Shown here: positions 1 to 8,400 of the stretch, piece after piece
Position numbering within the stretch: position 1 is the first letter of the stretch
Layout of the letters: each line of letters begins with the position of its first letter
Source of the DNA: an uncultured Eubacterium sp.
GTDB lineage: Bacteria; Bacillota; Clostridia; Lachnospirales; Lachnospiraceae
Direction: 5' to 3'
DNA length: 60,044 nt
Assembly: GCA_910577225.1 (NCBI GenBank)
Contig: CAJTMV010000023.1
Location: 1-60,044, forward strand
Made by a program: the position numbers and the translations under genes
The notes under the pieces: model-generated
Told to the model about the DNA's origin: nothing
Databases searched by the model: none
The model's input: the letters and a program-made list of their open reading frames with translations, nothing else

Positions 1-23
1 AAATGAAGGAGTAAGGGTTTTAT

Positions 24-212
24 ATGTCTGCCCTCAAAAATAGCGTTCTATTGCGTAACAGAAAAGCAGAGAACCGACCACTAATGAAAGTGATATGTTC
101 TCTGCTCTTGCTTGCACTCTGTTTGTCAGCGTTGATGATAAGTTGTTGTAAATACTTCCGAAGTGGTGTTGTGGAGGGAGGGAAATCTCAATATAATATT
201 GGCAGAAGATGA
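24..212 (+). CDS. hypothetical short protein with one hydrophobic segment
   Basis: A 62-residue frame with a basic N-terminus and one hydrophobic stretch (about residues 22-42, LLLLALCLSALMI followed by two Cys). A GGAG lies about 12 nt upstream of the ATG, which is a long spacing. I recognise no family. It sits at the window edge in front of a broken gene, so it may be a chance frame. Confidence 0.22.
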   Translation: MSALKNSVLLRNRKAENRPLMKVICSLLLLALCLSALMISCCKYFRSGVVEGGKSQYNIGRR

Positions 213-268
213 AAAGAGATTATGGGATTCATCGTTGATAAAAGTGAAAGCAGTAGGAGGATGAGCAG

Positions 269-1196
269 ATGGCACAGCAAAAATTAGGATTTGGTTTTAT
301 GCGGCTCCCGGTTATTGACGGGGTGCAGGAAAATGTTGATTTAGACCAGTTAAAACAGATGGTGGATGAATTTCTTGAAAATGGGTTCACATACTTTGAT
401 ACGAGTTATGCCTACCATAACGGAAAAAGTGAGGAGGCTTTAAGAAAGAGCGTAGTGGAACGGTATTCGAGAGAGCGTTTTACCATTGCAACAAAACTTC
501 CAACATTTGCCATACAGACAGAGGATCAGGTGGAGGAGATTTTTACACAGCAGCTTAAAAATCTTGGCACAGATGATATAGATTATTATCTGCTCCATAT
601 TTTGAACACAAAATTCTATAATGGACTGGACGGCAAGGGCGGTGTTGTCAAGAACTGCCAGTTATTTGAGCACGCCCGTAGAAGTGGTGATTATGGAGCC
701 TGTTAAAGGTGGTGTGCTGGCTCAGATTCCAGAGGATTCTGAAAAGAAACTCCGTTCTATTGAGCCGGAGATGTCGCCAGCTGTATGGGCACTGCGGTTT
801 GCCAATAGTATGGAGGATGTGATTGCGGTTCTTTCTGGTATGTCCACATTAGAGCAGATACAGGACAATGTAAAAAATATGAAGGATTTTGTGCCGCTTA
901 GTGAGGTGTATAAAATGAAGAAAAGCAGTATTAGGACAATAATGGCGGCGGCATCCTGTACATCATGTGGAAGGTGCGACAAGGGCTGTCCGGCACAGAT
1001 TCAGGTTTCGGAAGCATTAGTTATATATGAGAAATATGTTGATGGAGATACAAAGACAGTTGAAAAATTAAACGGAATGATATCGGAGGGGAAACCGATA
1101 GACTGTATTGAGTGTGGCGCCTGTTCAGTCCATTGTCCAAAGCAATACCTTGTGCTGGTGAAATGCCAACACCAGAAGAATGGCTCAAATATGTAG
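269..1196 (+). pseudogene. aldo/keto reductase with C-terminal 4Fe-4S motifs, internally deleted
   Basis: The N-terminal part (269 to about 665) reads as a Clostridia aldo/keto reductase: GFGFMRLP, FDTSYAYHNGKSEEALR, and DDIDYYLLH. After LFEHA the frame runs out at 706. The family resumes in another frame from about 681 with VVIMEPVKGGVLA. It ends in two ferredoxin-like clusters, CTSCGRCDKGCP and CIECGACSVHCP. Roughly 60 family residues between these blocks are missing and the join is out of frame, so this is an internal deletion, not a sequencing slip. The extreme C-terminus after CPKQ also departs from the family. The intact enzyme would be an NAD(P)H-dependent oxidoreductase; this copy should be inactive. 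Confidence 0.8.
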
Positions 1197-1255
1197 TTGA
1201 GAAACTTAAAGAAGACGGAAGGGATGATTTACTGCAATGGAATTCAGAACTGTAA
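1163..1255 (+). pseudogene. short C-terminal gene fragment
   Basis: A 30-residue frame (MPTPEEWLKYVVEKLKE...LQWNSEL) begins inside the 3' end of the broken reductase in a different frame. It reads like the amphipathic C-terminal helix of a larger protein, possibly a flavodoxin-type neighbour, but I cannot assign it. It may mark a second deletion junction. Confidence 0.25.
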
Positions 1256-1275
1256 TTTACAGTAGTGGACTACAG

Positions 1276-1335
1276 ATTGTTAAAAAAGGAATTGTTAAAA
1301 AAGGAATTGTTAAAAAAGGAATTGTTAAAAAAATG
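1276..1335 (+). repeat. 15-bp tandem repeat, nearly four copies
   Basis: The unit ATTGTTAAAAAAGGA is repeated at 1276, 1291 and 1306, with a fourth, 3'-divergent copy at 1321. It lies between the reductase remnant and the MarR promoter at 1356. Confidence 0.85.
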
Positions 1336-1355
1336 TGAAATGAATCCCCTTATAA

Positions 1356-1384
1356 TTGACTTTGGGTAAACAGAGGTGTATAAT
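1356..1384 (+). promoter_or_regulatory. sigma-A promoter of the MarR/MATE unit
   Basis: A -35 TTGACT at 1356-1361 and a perfect -10 TATAAT at 1379-1384 are separated by 17 nt. They lie 44 nt upstream of the MarR start codon. Confidence 0.8.
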
Positions 1385-1427
1385 GCTCTTTGTTGCATAG
1401 AATTCTAATTATTTTTGAGGTGCAATT

Positions 1428-1856
1428 ATGGATGAAAAGAAATTGATGGAACAGTATGATAAAATGAACCGGAAGATGCAGCGCCATTTTGCAAGCTATT
1501 TTTCTGATTCCCAGTTAACCTGTATTCAGGGGATTGTCCTGCATTACATTATTGTGGAAAATGATCGGAGGGATGTTTTCCCAAAAGATTTGGAAGATTT
1601 TTTGGGAATAAAAGGATCTTCTGTCACCAGTCTCATCAATAACTTAGAACAAGGGGGTTATCTGCGGCGGGAAAGCCTGGAATCAGATGGACGGTATAAA
1701 AAACTGGTACTGACAGAAAAGACCAAAGGGATGCAGGGGGATATTTTAAGGCGAGTATATAATTATATGCATAGTATGTTTGCGGGTATATCAGAAGAAG
1801 AACTGAAGATTTTTGAGTCTGTAATCCTGCAGATGTCTAAAAATGCGGAAGGATAA
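1428..1856 (+). CDS. MarR-family transcriptional regulator
   Basis: A 142-residue winged-helix regulator of normal MarR length. The central block DFLGIKGSSVTSLINNLEQGG is the recognition-helix region, followed by the wing LRRESLESDGRYKKLVLTEKT. GAGG lies 7 nt before the ATG, and a near-consensus promoter sits just upstream. It precedes a MATE efflux gene, the arrangement of MepR/MepA-type drug efflux loci. An imperfect inverted repeat at 2002-2025 between the two genes is a plausible operator. The ligand is unknown. Confidence 0.85.
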   Translation: MDEKKLMEQYDKMNRKMQRHFASYFSDSQLTCIQGIVLHYIIVENDRRDVFPKDLEDFLGIKGSSVTSLINNLEQGGYLRRESLESDGRYKKLVLTEKTKGMQGDILRRVYNYMHSMFAGISEEELKIFESVILQMSKNAEG

Positions 1857-2001
1857 AATACATTATTCTTTTTACTCATATACTTAGGATTCTATTTAGT
1901 TTGTCATGAAGGAATGGAGATGATGATTTTTGCTTACAAAAATAAAAATGGGACTGCGACCAGCACGTTCTGTTCCGTTTTTAAAAGTATATTTTTCACC
2001 C

Positions 2002-2025
2002 AATTAGTTAGAAATCTAAGTAATT
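2002..2025 (+). promoter_or_regulatory. candidate MarR operator upstream of the MATE gene
   Basis: Eleven-base arms (2002-2012 and 2015-2025) form an inverted repeat with a 2-nt spacer and a single mismatched pair. The core is TTAGANNTCTAA. It lies about 50 nt before the MATE start, as expected for a MarR dimer site. The link to the adjacent regulator is inferred. Confidence 0.5.
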
Positions 2026-2075
2026 AGGCGCTTGTTCATTTGTTAAAAATATTGCATATAGGAGGATGAAGTATC

Positions 2076-3457
2076 ATGAATAAAGTAACAACTGTGGAGA
2101 ATCCGCTTGGATATGAACGGGTGGGGAGGCTGCTGGCAAGGTATGCCATCCCAAGTATCATAGCTCTGATTATCAATTCCCTAATAACATGGTAGACCAG
2201 ATTTTTATCGGTCAGGGCGTAGGTTTTTTGGGAAATGGGGCAACGAACATTATCGCCCCGATTGCGACGATCACGATTGCGATTGCAACACTTTTCGGTG
2301 ACGGCCTTGCAGCTTTTTTTAGTCTCAGCCTTGGAAAGGGAGAGGGTGAGAAAGCAGCGAAAGGACTTGGGACGTCAATTATTTATGGAAGTATCTTTGG
2401 CATTATTTGGACCGTTATCGCTTTTGCTTTCTTAAGGCCGTTATGCCTGATATTTGGAGCCACGGAAAATATCCTTCCCTATGCTCTTGATTATGGGCGC
2501 ATCATCGTGATCGGATTTGCTTTTCAGATTGTCGGAAATACCATTAACAGTGCAATCCGAACAGACGGAAGTCCGCGTTATGCTATGCTTTCCATGATGA
2601 TCGGGGCAGTTCTCAACATCATTCTTGACCCGATTTTCATCTTTGTGTTCCACTGGGGTGTTGAAGGTGCTGCAATCGCCACCATTATAAGCCAGTTGTT
2701 CGGACTTTTGTTTAACATCGCTTATCTGTTCCGGTTGAAAACGATCAAACTGTCCAGACAGTCTTTTACTTTTGATATCCGGACTGCAGGAAGAATCGCA
2801 AGCCTTGGATTTGCAAGCGGGGCCAACAACCTGACTTCAACGGTGGTGGCGTTTGTATCAAACAATCTGATGACAAAATACGGCGCGCTCTCTCCTTATG
2901 GTGCAGATATTCCGCTCACAACTTTCGGCTTGTGTATGAAAGTGAGTATGCTTGCATTTTCCATTGGCATTGGCGTTGCAAGCGGCAGCCAGCCAATTAT
3001 TGGGTTTAATTATGGCGCAAAGAAATATGACCGTGTGAAAAAGACATTTATGCTGAGTGCCGGAGCTGCCACGCTCATCACCTTTGTTTCATGGATCATT
3101 TTCCAGTGCTTCCCGTTGCAGCTTATCCGGATATTCGGGACGGAATCTGCACTGTACGAGGAATTTGCGGTCAAGTGTTTCCATATTTATCTGCTGCTTA
3201 CATTTTTGAATGGCTTGCAGATGTGTGCCGGCGTATTATTCCAGGCAATTGGACAGCCCATGAAAGCAGCGATTACTTCCCTGTCAAAGCAGGTAATCTT
3301 TTATATTCCGGCCATGCTTATTTTGTCCCGCTTCTTTGGGCTGACAGGTATTCTGATGGCGGGGCCTGTCGCAGACGCTTTGGCTTTTATCCTTTCAGGA
3401 GCTTTTTGTTTCAGGGAAATTAAGAAAATGGAGCAGATAAGCGAAAATGCGTCCTAA
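2076..3457 (+). pseudogene. MATE-family multidrug efflux transporter, 1-nt frameshift near the N-terminus
   Basis: Translation starting at ATG 2076 (GGAGG at 2061) gives the usual MATE N-terminus ending in AIPSIIALIINSL and then a stop. From 2189 the next frame continues without a break as MVDQIFIGQGVGFLGNGATN and on through 422 residues of a typical MATE protein (about 12 helices, MatE repeats). One extra A in CCCTAATAACATGG (near 2180) explains the break; removing it restores NSLYNMVDQIF. Either the gene is a recent frameshift mutant, or the base is an assembly error. A product starting at 2189 would lack most of the first helix. It lies downstream of a MarR gene and its probable operator. 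Confidence 0.8.
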
Positions 3458-3577
3458 ATGGTTCATACGATTGAGAAAAAATTTTTTCTATTATGGCATG
3501 GCAGTTATTGTAGGCATATCCCTGTTTATTTCATGCCTGCGGATGAAGGAGGTAACGATGTAGGCATAAAAATTTTG

Positions 3578-3606
3578 TTGCAAAAGCGGCTGCAAAACCG
3601 TACAAT
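3578..3606 (+). promoter_or_regulatory. promoter of the toxin-antitoxin pair
   Basis: TTGCAA at 3578-3583 and TACAAT at 3601-3606, 17 nt apart, stand about 60 nt before the small upstream gene at 3665. Confidence 0.55.
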
Positions 3607-3664
3607 ATAGACAGGGAAGTATGTATGATGCAAAATAAGCCATACTAACAAAGGAGGTGTTTAT

Positions 3665-3787
3665 ATGGCAACGTCTGCCAATGACCGCCCTGTTCGTATT
3701 CCCGTTGCTGCAAGGTTTGTAAAGAGAGAGGCGGAACTGATAGAGTTTATGGAGAAAAGGGAGAAAGCGAATGGTGGAAAACGATAG
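3665..3787 (+). CDS. 40-residue putative antitoxin
   Basis: A short gene with a near-perfect ribosome binding site (AAAGGAGGTG, 3652-3661). It encodes a basic, charged peptide beginning MATSANDRPVRIPV and ending in a helical stretch rich in Lys and Glu. Its 3' end overlaps the GNAT gene start at 3771 by 17 nt, so translation is probably coupled. A small gene overlapping a TacT-like acetyltransferase is the classic layout of a type II toxin-antitoxin pair. No DNA-binding fold is provable by eye; the assignment rests on context and the strong start signal. Confidence 0.6.
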   Translation: MATSANDRPVRIPVAARFVKREAELIEFMEKREKANGGKR

Positions 3788-4358
3788 ATTTTTAGTTACT
3801 AATATCCGCCAGTACCTTAACAGTGATAATCCAAAGCTCGGAGAGGATAAACTGATCCAGGAACTCTCCGAGTTTTCCTGTCCACAAAATTCGGATATTG
3901 AACATTTTTTGAAAAAAAGCGCAATAGAATTTACGAAAAAGAACCAATCCGTTACAAATCTTGTCTTTTCCTTAAAAAGTATGGCATTAGTTGGATATTT
4001 TACCATAGCGTTAAAGCCGCTGACAGTTCGGGGCGAAAGGGTAAGCAATACAATAAAAAGGAAAATTATGCGTGTCAGTGATTTTGACAGCCAGACACAG
4101 ACATATACCATGTCAGCATACCTGATCGCACAGCTTGGCAAAAATTACACAGATGGCAGGAATAAGGAAATTATGGGTGCGGAGCTTCTCGAACTGGCTT
4201 GGAGCATTATTGAGGATATACAGTATATGGGAGGCGGAATGGTGGTGTTTTTGGAGGCAAATGACGAGGAAAGGCTGCTGGCGTTTTACCAGGATAATAA
4301 TAGTCATCTCCTTCGCAAGGTCTGGCTTCGGACCATTTGGCTGCCATTTCATAAGTAA
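3771..4358 (+). CDS. GNAT-family acetyltransferase, putative toxin
   Basis: 195 residues. The N-terminal half (residues 12-80: RQYLNSDNPKLGEDKLIQEL, FLKKSAIEFTKKNQSVTNLVF) and GYFTIALKPLTV match a Clostridia GNAT family that resembles TacT/AtaT toxins, which acetylate aminoacyl-tRNA. The segment YLIAQLGKNYTDG sits where the acetyl-CoA loop is expected. The C-terminus after LLAFYQ does not look like the usual ending of the family and may reflect a late frameshift (the next frame reads FARSGFGPFGCHF). It overlaps the upstream 40-residue gene. The toxin role is inferred. Confidence 0.6.
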   Translation: MVENDRFLVTNIRQYLNSDNPKLGEDKLIQELSEFSCPQNSDIEHFLKKSAIEFTKKNQSVTNLVFSLKSMALVGYFTIALKPLTVRGERVSNTIKRKIMRVSDFDSQTQTYTMSAYLIAQLGKNYTDGRNKEIMGAELLELAWSIIEDIQYMGGGMVVFLEANDEERLLAFYQDNNSHLLRKVWLRTIWLPFHK

Positions 4359-4488
4359 CTGCTAGTGGAAAAATATACATCGATTATACTATCACGTAAA
4401 TATGAAAGAAACAGTTAGCAGCAAGGATAGTCATATTTTTTATCATATATTTTTTCTTGGATATTTATGATGGAATCCGACATAGTCA

Positions 4489-4711
4489 TTACCAGATGGA
4501 AATGGCAGAACCGGAAGGCTGCTTGTGAATTTGGAATTGATGAAAGCCGGATATCCGCCAATTGACATTCAGTTTGCAGACCGGATTTCGTAATTACAAT
4601 GCGTTTGATGAATACCATGTAAAGCACAATCTTAGTGCAATGGAAAAGCTGTTTGCGGGTTATGTGAATGCAGGGCTGGACAGTTATCTGATGATGCTGG
4701 AGATATCATAA
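4489..4711 (+). pseudogene. Fic-domain protein remnant
   Basis: The frame beginning at 4489 encodes LPDGNGRTGRLLVNLELMKAG, the core of the Fic motif HPFxDGNGRTGRLL without its leading His-Pro-Phe, followed by YPPIDIQFADR. A stop then interrupts it, and another frame resumes with YNAFDEYHVKHNLSAMEKLF to a stop at 4711. The N-terminal half is absent. Intact Fic proteins transfer AMP to target proteins; this copy lacks the catalytic His and is frameshifted. Confidence 0.75.
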
Positions 4712-4750
4712 ATCAAAGAAGCATTTTGGGCGGCAGAAAAAGGAAGGAAA

Positions 4751-5092
4751 ATGCTCACAGATATGGTATCCGGTGGGGAAAACGAAGCAGCGCTTAAGTA
4801 CCTTGCATCTATGGGAGCATTTATGGAAAATGCCATGAATGCCATGTCAGAAGTAGCGGAGCCATCATTTCGCATTATGATGAGATATGATCGGGGGATT
4901 CTCTGTACCAGCACACAAAATAATTGTTCCGGGAAAGAGCGGATATCCGGGACTTCTGAGGGGCATGGGTTTGGGCTGAAAAATATACGGCGGGTTGCAG
5001 AGAAGTATCATGGAAGCCTGACGGCAGCAGTTCGGGATGGGGATTTCGAGGCAGATGTCCTTCTGTTTTTGGAAGATGCAGATAACGAGTGA
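4751..5092 (+). pseudogene. GHKL histidine-kinase ATPase-domain fragment
   Basis: The 113-residue frame matches the C-terminal ATPase domain of AgrC-like GHKL sensor kinases: an N-box-like MENAMNAM, RYDRGILCTSTQNNCSG, and the G-box GHGFGLKNIRRVAEKYHG. The membrane sensor and dimerisation regions are missing. Without them it cannot signal in the usual way. It lies among other remnants and has no response regulator beside it. Confidence 0.65.
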
Positions 5093-5239
5093 TTTTCATA
5101 AAGTGCGCAGGAGTCCGGTGGAATATTCCGGACTTCTTATTTTTTACCCGCAGACCTTTCATTTTTACAATGTAGCGCCATGGAGAAAACAGTCTGTTAT
5201 GCTGAGACCATGAATAATATTTCGATAGGAGTAATGTTT

Positions 5240-5340
5240 ATGGAGGCGCAGAAAAAACGGTATTATTTGGTTGATGGTATCAGGGGGCTGCCATTGTCAA
5301 CATAAATGTTTTATTTATGCCGCTATACTTATCTGGATAA
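5240..5340 (+). pseudogene. N-terminal remnant of a DUF1624-like membrane acyltransferase
   Basis: The frame from ATG 5240 (AGGAG at 5227) reads MEAQKKRYYLVDGIRGL, the usual opening of DUF1624/heparan-acetyltransferase-like membrane proteins. It then shifts frame; the next frame gives AIVNINVLFMPLYL. Everything downstream is missing. Confidence 0.45.
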
Positions 5341-5408
5341 ATAAAGGATCTTACGGATAATCAAAGTCGTAACTGACTTTTGGAATAGGAATTTAGGAGG
5401 ATTTCAGA

Positions 5409-6374
5409 ATGAATACACAGTCAGGCCTTTTTCAGGAAATTTCAATAGAAATAATCAGGGATATTTTTGTTCATGCATTACACGAAGAAATCATTTGGGA
5501 AGCAGTACTTTTGGATGGAGGTCTTTTTAATACAACTTATCTTGTAGAATATGGTTCTTTTCATAAGAAAGCCGTACTGCGTTTAGGCCCCGTAAACCGT
5601 CATCTGCTTATGGGATTTGAAGAAAATCTGATGAATGCTGAGGTGTATACTTATTCCGTATGCAAAACGATTGGGGTTCCCTGCTCAAAAGTCCTTATAT
5701 GTTATACATCAAAGCAGCTTATTGACAGAGATTTTATGATAGTGGAATATATTCCATCCATAGTTATGTCAAAGGCAGAGATGACGGAAGAAAGACGAAA
5801 TATGCTTTATCGGCAAATGGGAATCTGTCTGACGAAATTTCATCAGGTAACGGGTGATAGTTTTGGATTTTTATCGCGGATTTGTAATGGAAAAAAGTTT
5901 GATAAATGGAGTGATGCACTTATCTTTGAAGTAGAGGACATGACAGAACGTTTGGAAAGGCTGGGCGGATTACATGCAGAGCAAACGCAAACAATACGGG
6001 ATCAATATAAAAAAAGCAGGGAATTATTGGATGAAATAAAAACTTCTTATTTATTGCACACAGATTTATGGGAAGGAAATGTTCTTTTGAATAGAGATAC
6101 ATTGGAAATTGTTGCAATTATTGATGGTGACAGGGCAATGTATGGAGACAGGGATTTTGAATTTTCCAGTCCCTGGATGGACAATCGTGCCTTGCGGGAA
6201 GGATATGATTCTATCATGCAAAAATCTGCCAGTCCTAATGATGTAAAGCGTCGGCAGCTGTATCAGATGTTCTTTTATCTTTTGGAAACCTATGTCGGGT
6301 ATGGCGAATACAATAATCCGGAATTATATGAAACCCGTAAAAAACAGTTGCTGCAGCAGCTAATGCGCTTTTAA
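5409..6374 (+). CDS. APH-family small-molecule kinase (aminoglycoside phosphotransferase-like)
   Basis: 321 residues. The catalytic Brenner motif is LLHTDLWEGNVLLN (about residues 218-231), with the Asp that accepts the substrate proton. The metal-binding Asp follows in IIDGDRAMYGDRDFEF. The N-lobe has VLRLGP as the ATP-anchoring Lys/Arg region. AGGAGG stands 10 nt before the ATG. Members of this fold phosphorylate aminoglycosides, choline, sugars or homoserine; the sequence alone does not decide, so resistance should not be assumed. It stands alone among remnants. Confidence 0.8.
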   Translation: MNTQSGLFQEISIEIIRDIFVHALHEEIIWEAVLLDGGLFNTTYLVEYGSFHKKAVLRLGPVNRHLLMGFEENLMNAEVYTYSVCKTIGVPCSKVLICYTSKQLIDRDFMIVEYIPSIVMSKAEMTEERRNMLYRQMGICLTKFHQVTGDSFGFLSRICNGKKFDKWSDALIFEVEDMTERLERLGGLHAEQTQTIRDQYKKSRELLDEIKTSYLLHTDLWEGNVLLNRDTLEIVAIIDGDRAMYGDRDFEFSSPWMDNRALREGYDSIMQKSASPNDVKRRQLYQMFFYLLETYVGYGEYNNPELYETRKKQLLQQLMRF

Positions 6375-6475
6375 CGAACCAGACTCTGTTATTTTTTGAA
6401 AAAATCAGGACAGCAAAAAGGTTTCACCGCCCGAATTATGGTAACGGCGCTTTCCTGCTGGCGGGGCGTTTGGTT

Positions 6476-6610
6476 TCAAAGTTCTGCCAGTTCCCGTATT
6501 TTACTGACCGGATTATCTTTCGGCGCATCCTGCAGCAGATCATCAGGGGAGATTTTCAGTGCGCTGCAGATATTGATAAATACGGGCAGACTGGGAACCC
6601 TTGTCCCGCC
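6476..6610 (-). pseudogene. XRE-family regulator, C-terminal remnant
   Basis: On the minus strand the frame reads TRVPSLPVFINICSALKIS and DDLLQDAPKDNPVSKIRELAEL before a stop. This is the end of a small XRE HTH domain and its C-terminal tail. The helix-turn-helix start is not recognisable further upstream. The rest of 6375-6862 shows no supported gene on either strand. Confidence 0.5.
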
Positions 6611-6862
6611 TGTTTACGGGCAGGACAGAGATTGGGCATGTATTTGAAATCATATGCCGGCAGGCAGCGGGGAAGGAGTTCGGGCGTACGCAAACTGACC
6701 ATTTACAATGGGTGTGGGGAGTTTAAAAAATCGTCGCAGCAGATTCAGTGGAATCATACCTGTTGCAACGAAATGTTTTTTTGTAAAGTCCGTTCCATCA
6801 GGAAAGTGATTGCGGTATTATGGAGCCAGTGACAAATCGGATGATGTGAAAAGGAGGATCTC

Positions 6863-7110
6863 ATGGAGAAAGATGCCAGAGTAAGATGTTCGTGGGCAAC
6901 TACGGAACTCTATAAGGAATACCATGACAGGGAGTGGGGAAAGCCGGTTCATGACGATAGAAAACTATTTGAGATGCTGATTCTCGAAGGTATGCAGGCA
7001 GGATTATCGTGGCTGACGATATTAAATAAAAGAATGGCATTTGGTGTCAGACTGCATCCATGAAGCAGAAATTGAAACGGAACCTGCATATTCTGTCTGG
7101 GAAATAAGCA
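6863..7110 (+). pseudogene. tag: DNA-3-methyladenine glycosylase I, internally deleted
   Basis: The first 57 residues are typical of Tag: RCSWATTELYKEYHDREWGK, HDDRKLFEMLILEGMQAGLS and WLTILNKR. After NKR the frame changes. The neighbouring frame gives HLVSDCIHEAEIE, which resembles the normal Tag C-terminus (HLVxC...HE). About two thirds of the protein is missing, including the catalytic region. The intact enzyme removes alkylated adenine from DNA. Confidence 0.7.
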
Positions 7111-7169
7111 GTAAGATTAACACTGTCGTTCTTATATACTTTCAACATAATTGCATATAAAATTTTAAC

Positions 7170-7449
7170 GGCAGCGTCCTTTGTAGCGGAAGTTGTCGTT
7201 GTTCCTGTTGCTGTCGATCATATTTTCTGTCAGCCTCCTTTTTCTGTCTGCGATTGTTTCAAGGAATAAATCTTCCTTTGTCGGGTAGAGCGTATAAAAA
7301 GTACCGATAGATATAACTGCCTTGTCGCAGAGATTTTTAATGCTTGTCTTTTTGTACCCTTACGTGATCCAGCATTCCTCGCATAGTTCTTCCAGCTTTT
7401 TGCGGATTGCTTTTTTATCAGCGTCCGTAAGGACTGGCCTTGATGGCAT
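7170..7449 (-). pseudogene. TetR-family regulator N-terminus with an in-frame stop
   Basis: Minus-strand ATG at 7449 opens MPSRPVLTDADKKAIRKKLE, then WIT and a TAA. The same frame continues GYKKTSIKNLCDKAVISIGT and FYTLYPTKEDLFLETI, a clear TetR helix-turn-helix. Only the DNA-binding domain remains, and the ligand domain is missing. A palindromic site lies just upstream of its start. Confidence 0.65.
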
Positions 7450-7480
7450 GGTTCTTCTTCTCCTTTCTTTTGAATATTAT

Positions 7481-7513
7481 TTGCGAATATTCGCGATATA
7501 TATTTACGAATAA
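7481..7513 (-). promoter_or_regulatory. palindromic operator upstream of the TetR remnant
   Basis: The perfect 12-bp palindrome GCGAATATTCGC (7483-7494) overlaps a wider inverted pair TATTCG...CGAATA (7489 to 7513). Symmetric AT-rich sites of this kind just upstream of a TetR gene are usually autoregulatory operators. Confidence 0.5.
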
Positions 7514-8198
7514 AATCAGTGTGGCACAGGACTTCTGTTGATATTCTGGAACAGGCGAATGTGGCAGTGGGGAATTATTCGGTCTGCCACAAGCTGATTT
7601 TATCTGATTTCCTTTCTTAATGTAGTGTGCGTCCTTATTACGTTTTTTGTTTTTGTTGGATTTCTACATAAATAGAACCGGTTTGTTTGTGATTGATTTA
7701 AAATATGCTTCAAAAAATATCATAATATATGGTATAATGTGATTTAAGCAGCAAACGGTGAAAATTTGTTTGCGGTATTGTGATATTGCACAAAAATAAT
7801 TAAATATCGTTAGCTCTACAACTTTATACAGGATAAGTTGTTAGTAATTTATACAACACAATTTTATAAAATACCCTTTTGACGTCCAAATCAGAATATA
7901 TATGATCGAAAGGTGTAACAAATGATGGATGACTGAAAACGATCCCTTAAAGAAAAGGACGAGTAATTGGCAGGAAGTCGGGCAAGGGTTAAAGTCAGGC
8001 CGGATTGTCAGGCCGAAGCGGTATCGCCGCGTACGCAAGGAAATGCACAAATGAAACTGAGAGGTTTACAGCGTTTGTTTTCACAATGTACAGTCACAGA
8101 GAAAAATATGATACCGTAATAGTATAAACTTACGTTGTGGAAATAAATTCTAAATATAAAAATGCGTTTAGGACGCAATACAAAGGAGGTGTATAGTT
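7514..8198 (+). other. intergenic leader region of the radical SAM peptide locus
   Basis: No coding frame with a credible start is seen in these 685 bases. Visible structure includes GCAAAC...GTTTGC near 7750, a 7-bp inverted repeat ACAACTT/AAGTTGT at 7818-7841, and a GC-rich block at about 7970-8040 with repeated CAGGCCG and GCGGTATCGCCGC. The last could fold as RNA. No clear -35/-10 pair stands out. It could hold a long 5' leader or a small RNA. Confidence 0.35.
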
Positions 8199-8309
8199 AT
8201 GAGCGAGAAGAACATCATAGAATCTTCACAGGATCAGTCCGAGCAAAATCGCATGGAAAGTGAAGAGGCGAGTTTAGTGGATATGTGTTCATGGGGTGAG
8301 CTCGATTGA
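8199..8309 (+). CDS. 36-residue putative RiPP precursor peptide
   Basis: Strong start signal: AAAGGAGGT at 8182-8190 and ATG 8 nt later. The first 28 residues are hydrophilic and acidic (MSEKNIIESSQDQSEQNR...) and look like a leader. The tail is SLVDMCSWGELD, with the only Cys and the only Trp of the peptide close together. The next three genes are all radical SAM proteins. That context makes a ribosomally made, post-translationally modified peptide the best explanation, with Cys, Trp or nearby residues as crosslink sites. I recognise no named precursor family, and no leader peptidase or dedicated transporter is adjacent. Confidence 0.72.
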   Translation: MSEKNIIESSQDQSEQNRMESEEASLVDMCSWGELD

Positions 8310-8326
8310 TTTCTGAATCACCGCAG

Positions 8327-8373
8327 ACCGATTGCAGGAGTTTACCGTTTTGTCGTAAACTCCTGCAATCGGT
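8327..8373 (+). terminator. 19-bp perfect hairpin between precursor and first maturase
   Basis: Arms 8327-8345 and 8355-8373 are perfectly complementary, with a 9-nt loop. No T-run follows (TTACAAAAAAA), so full rho-independent termination is unlikely. Partial attenuation, or a 3' stabiliser that yields more peptide than enzyme mRNA, fits its position 17 nt after the peptide stop. Confidence 0.75.
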
Positions 8374-8400
8374 TTACAAAAAAATCAGGAGAAAGATACA

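Noticed and set aside
1276..1335. Tandem repeat considered as a CRISPR array
   Set aside because: The units are directly adjacent with no spacers, so it is a simple tandem repeat. The 11566 array fails for the same reason.
3474..3489. Perfect A6/T6 palindrome after the MATE gene
   Set aside because: The stem is almost all A-T with no GC core, so it is a poor terminator and probably just composition.
3510..3570. Short hydrophobic frame reading YYGMAVIVGISLFISCLRMK
   Set aside because: No start signal, and only about 25 residues; perhaps a remnant, but no family can be named.
6375..6862. Two overlapping plus-strand frames of 83 and 120 residues
   Set aside because: No ribosome binding site and no recognisable motif; the minus strand holds a recognisable XRE remnant in part of the same bases.
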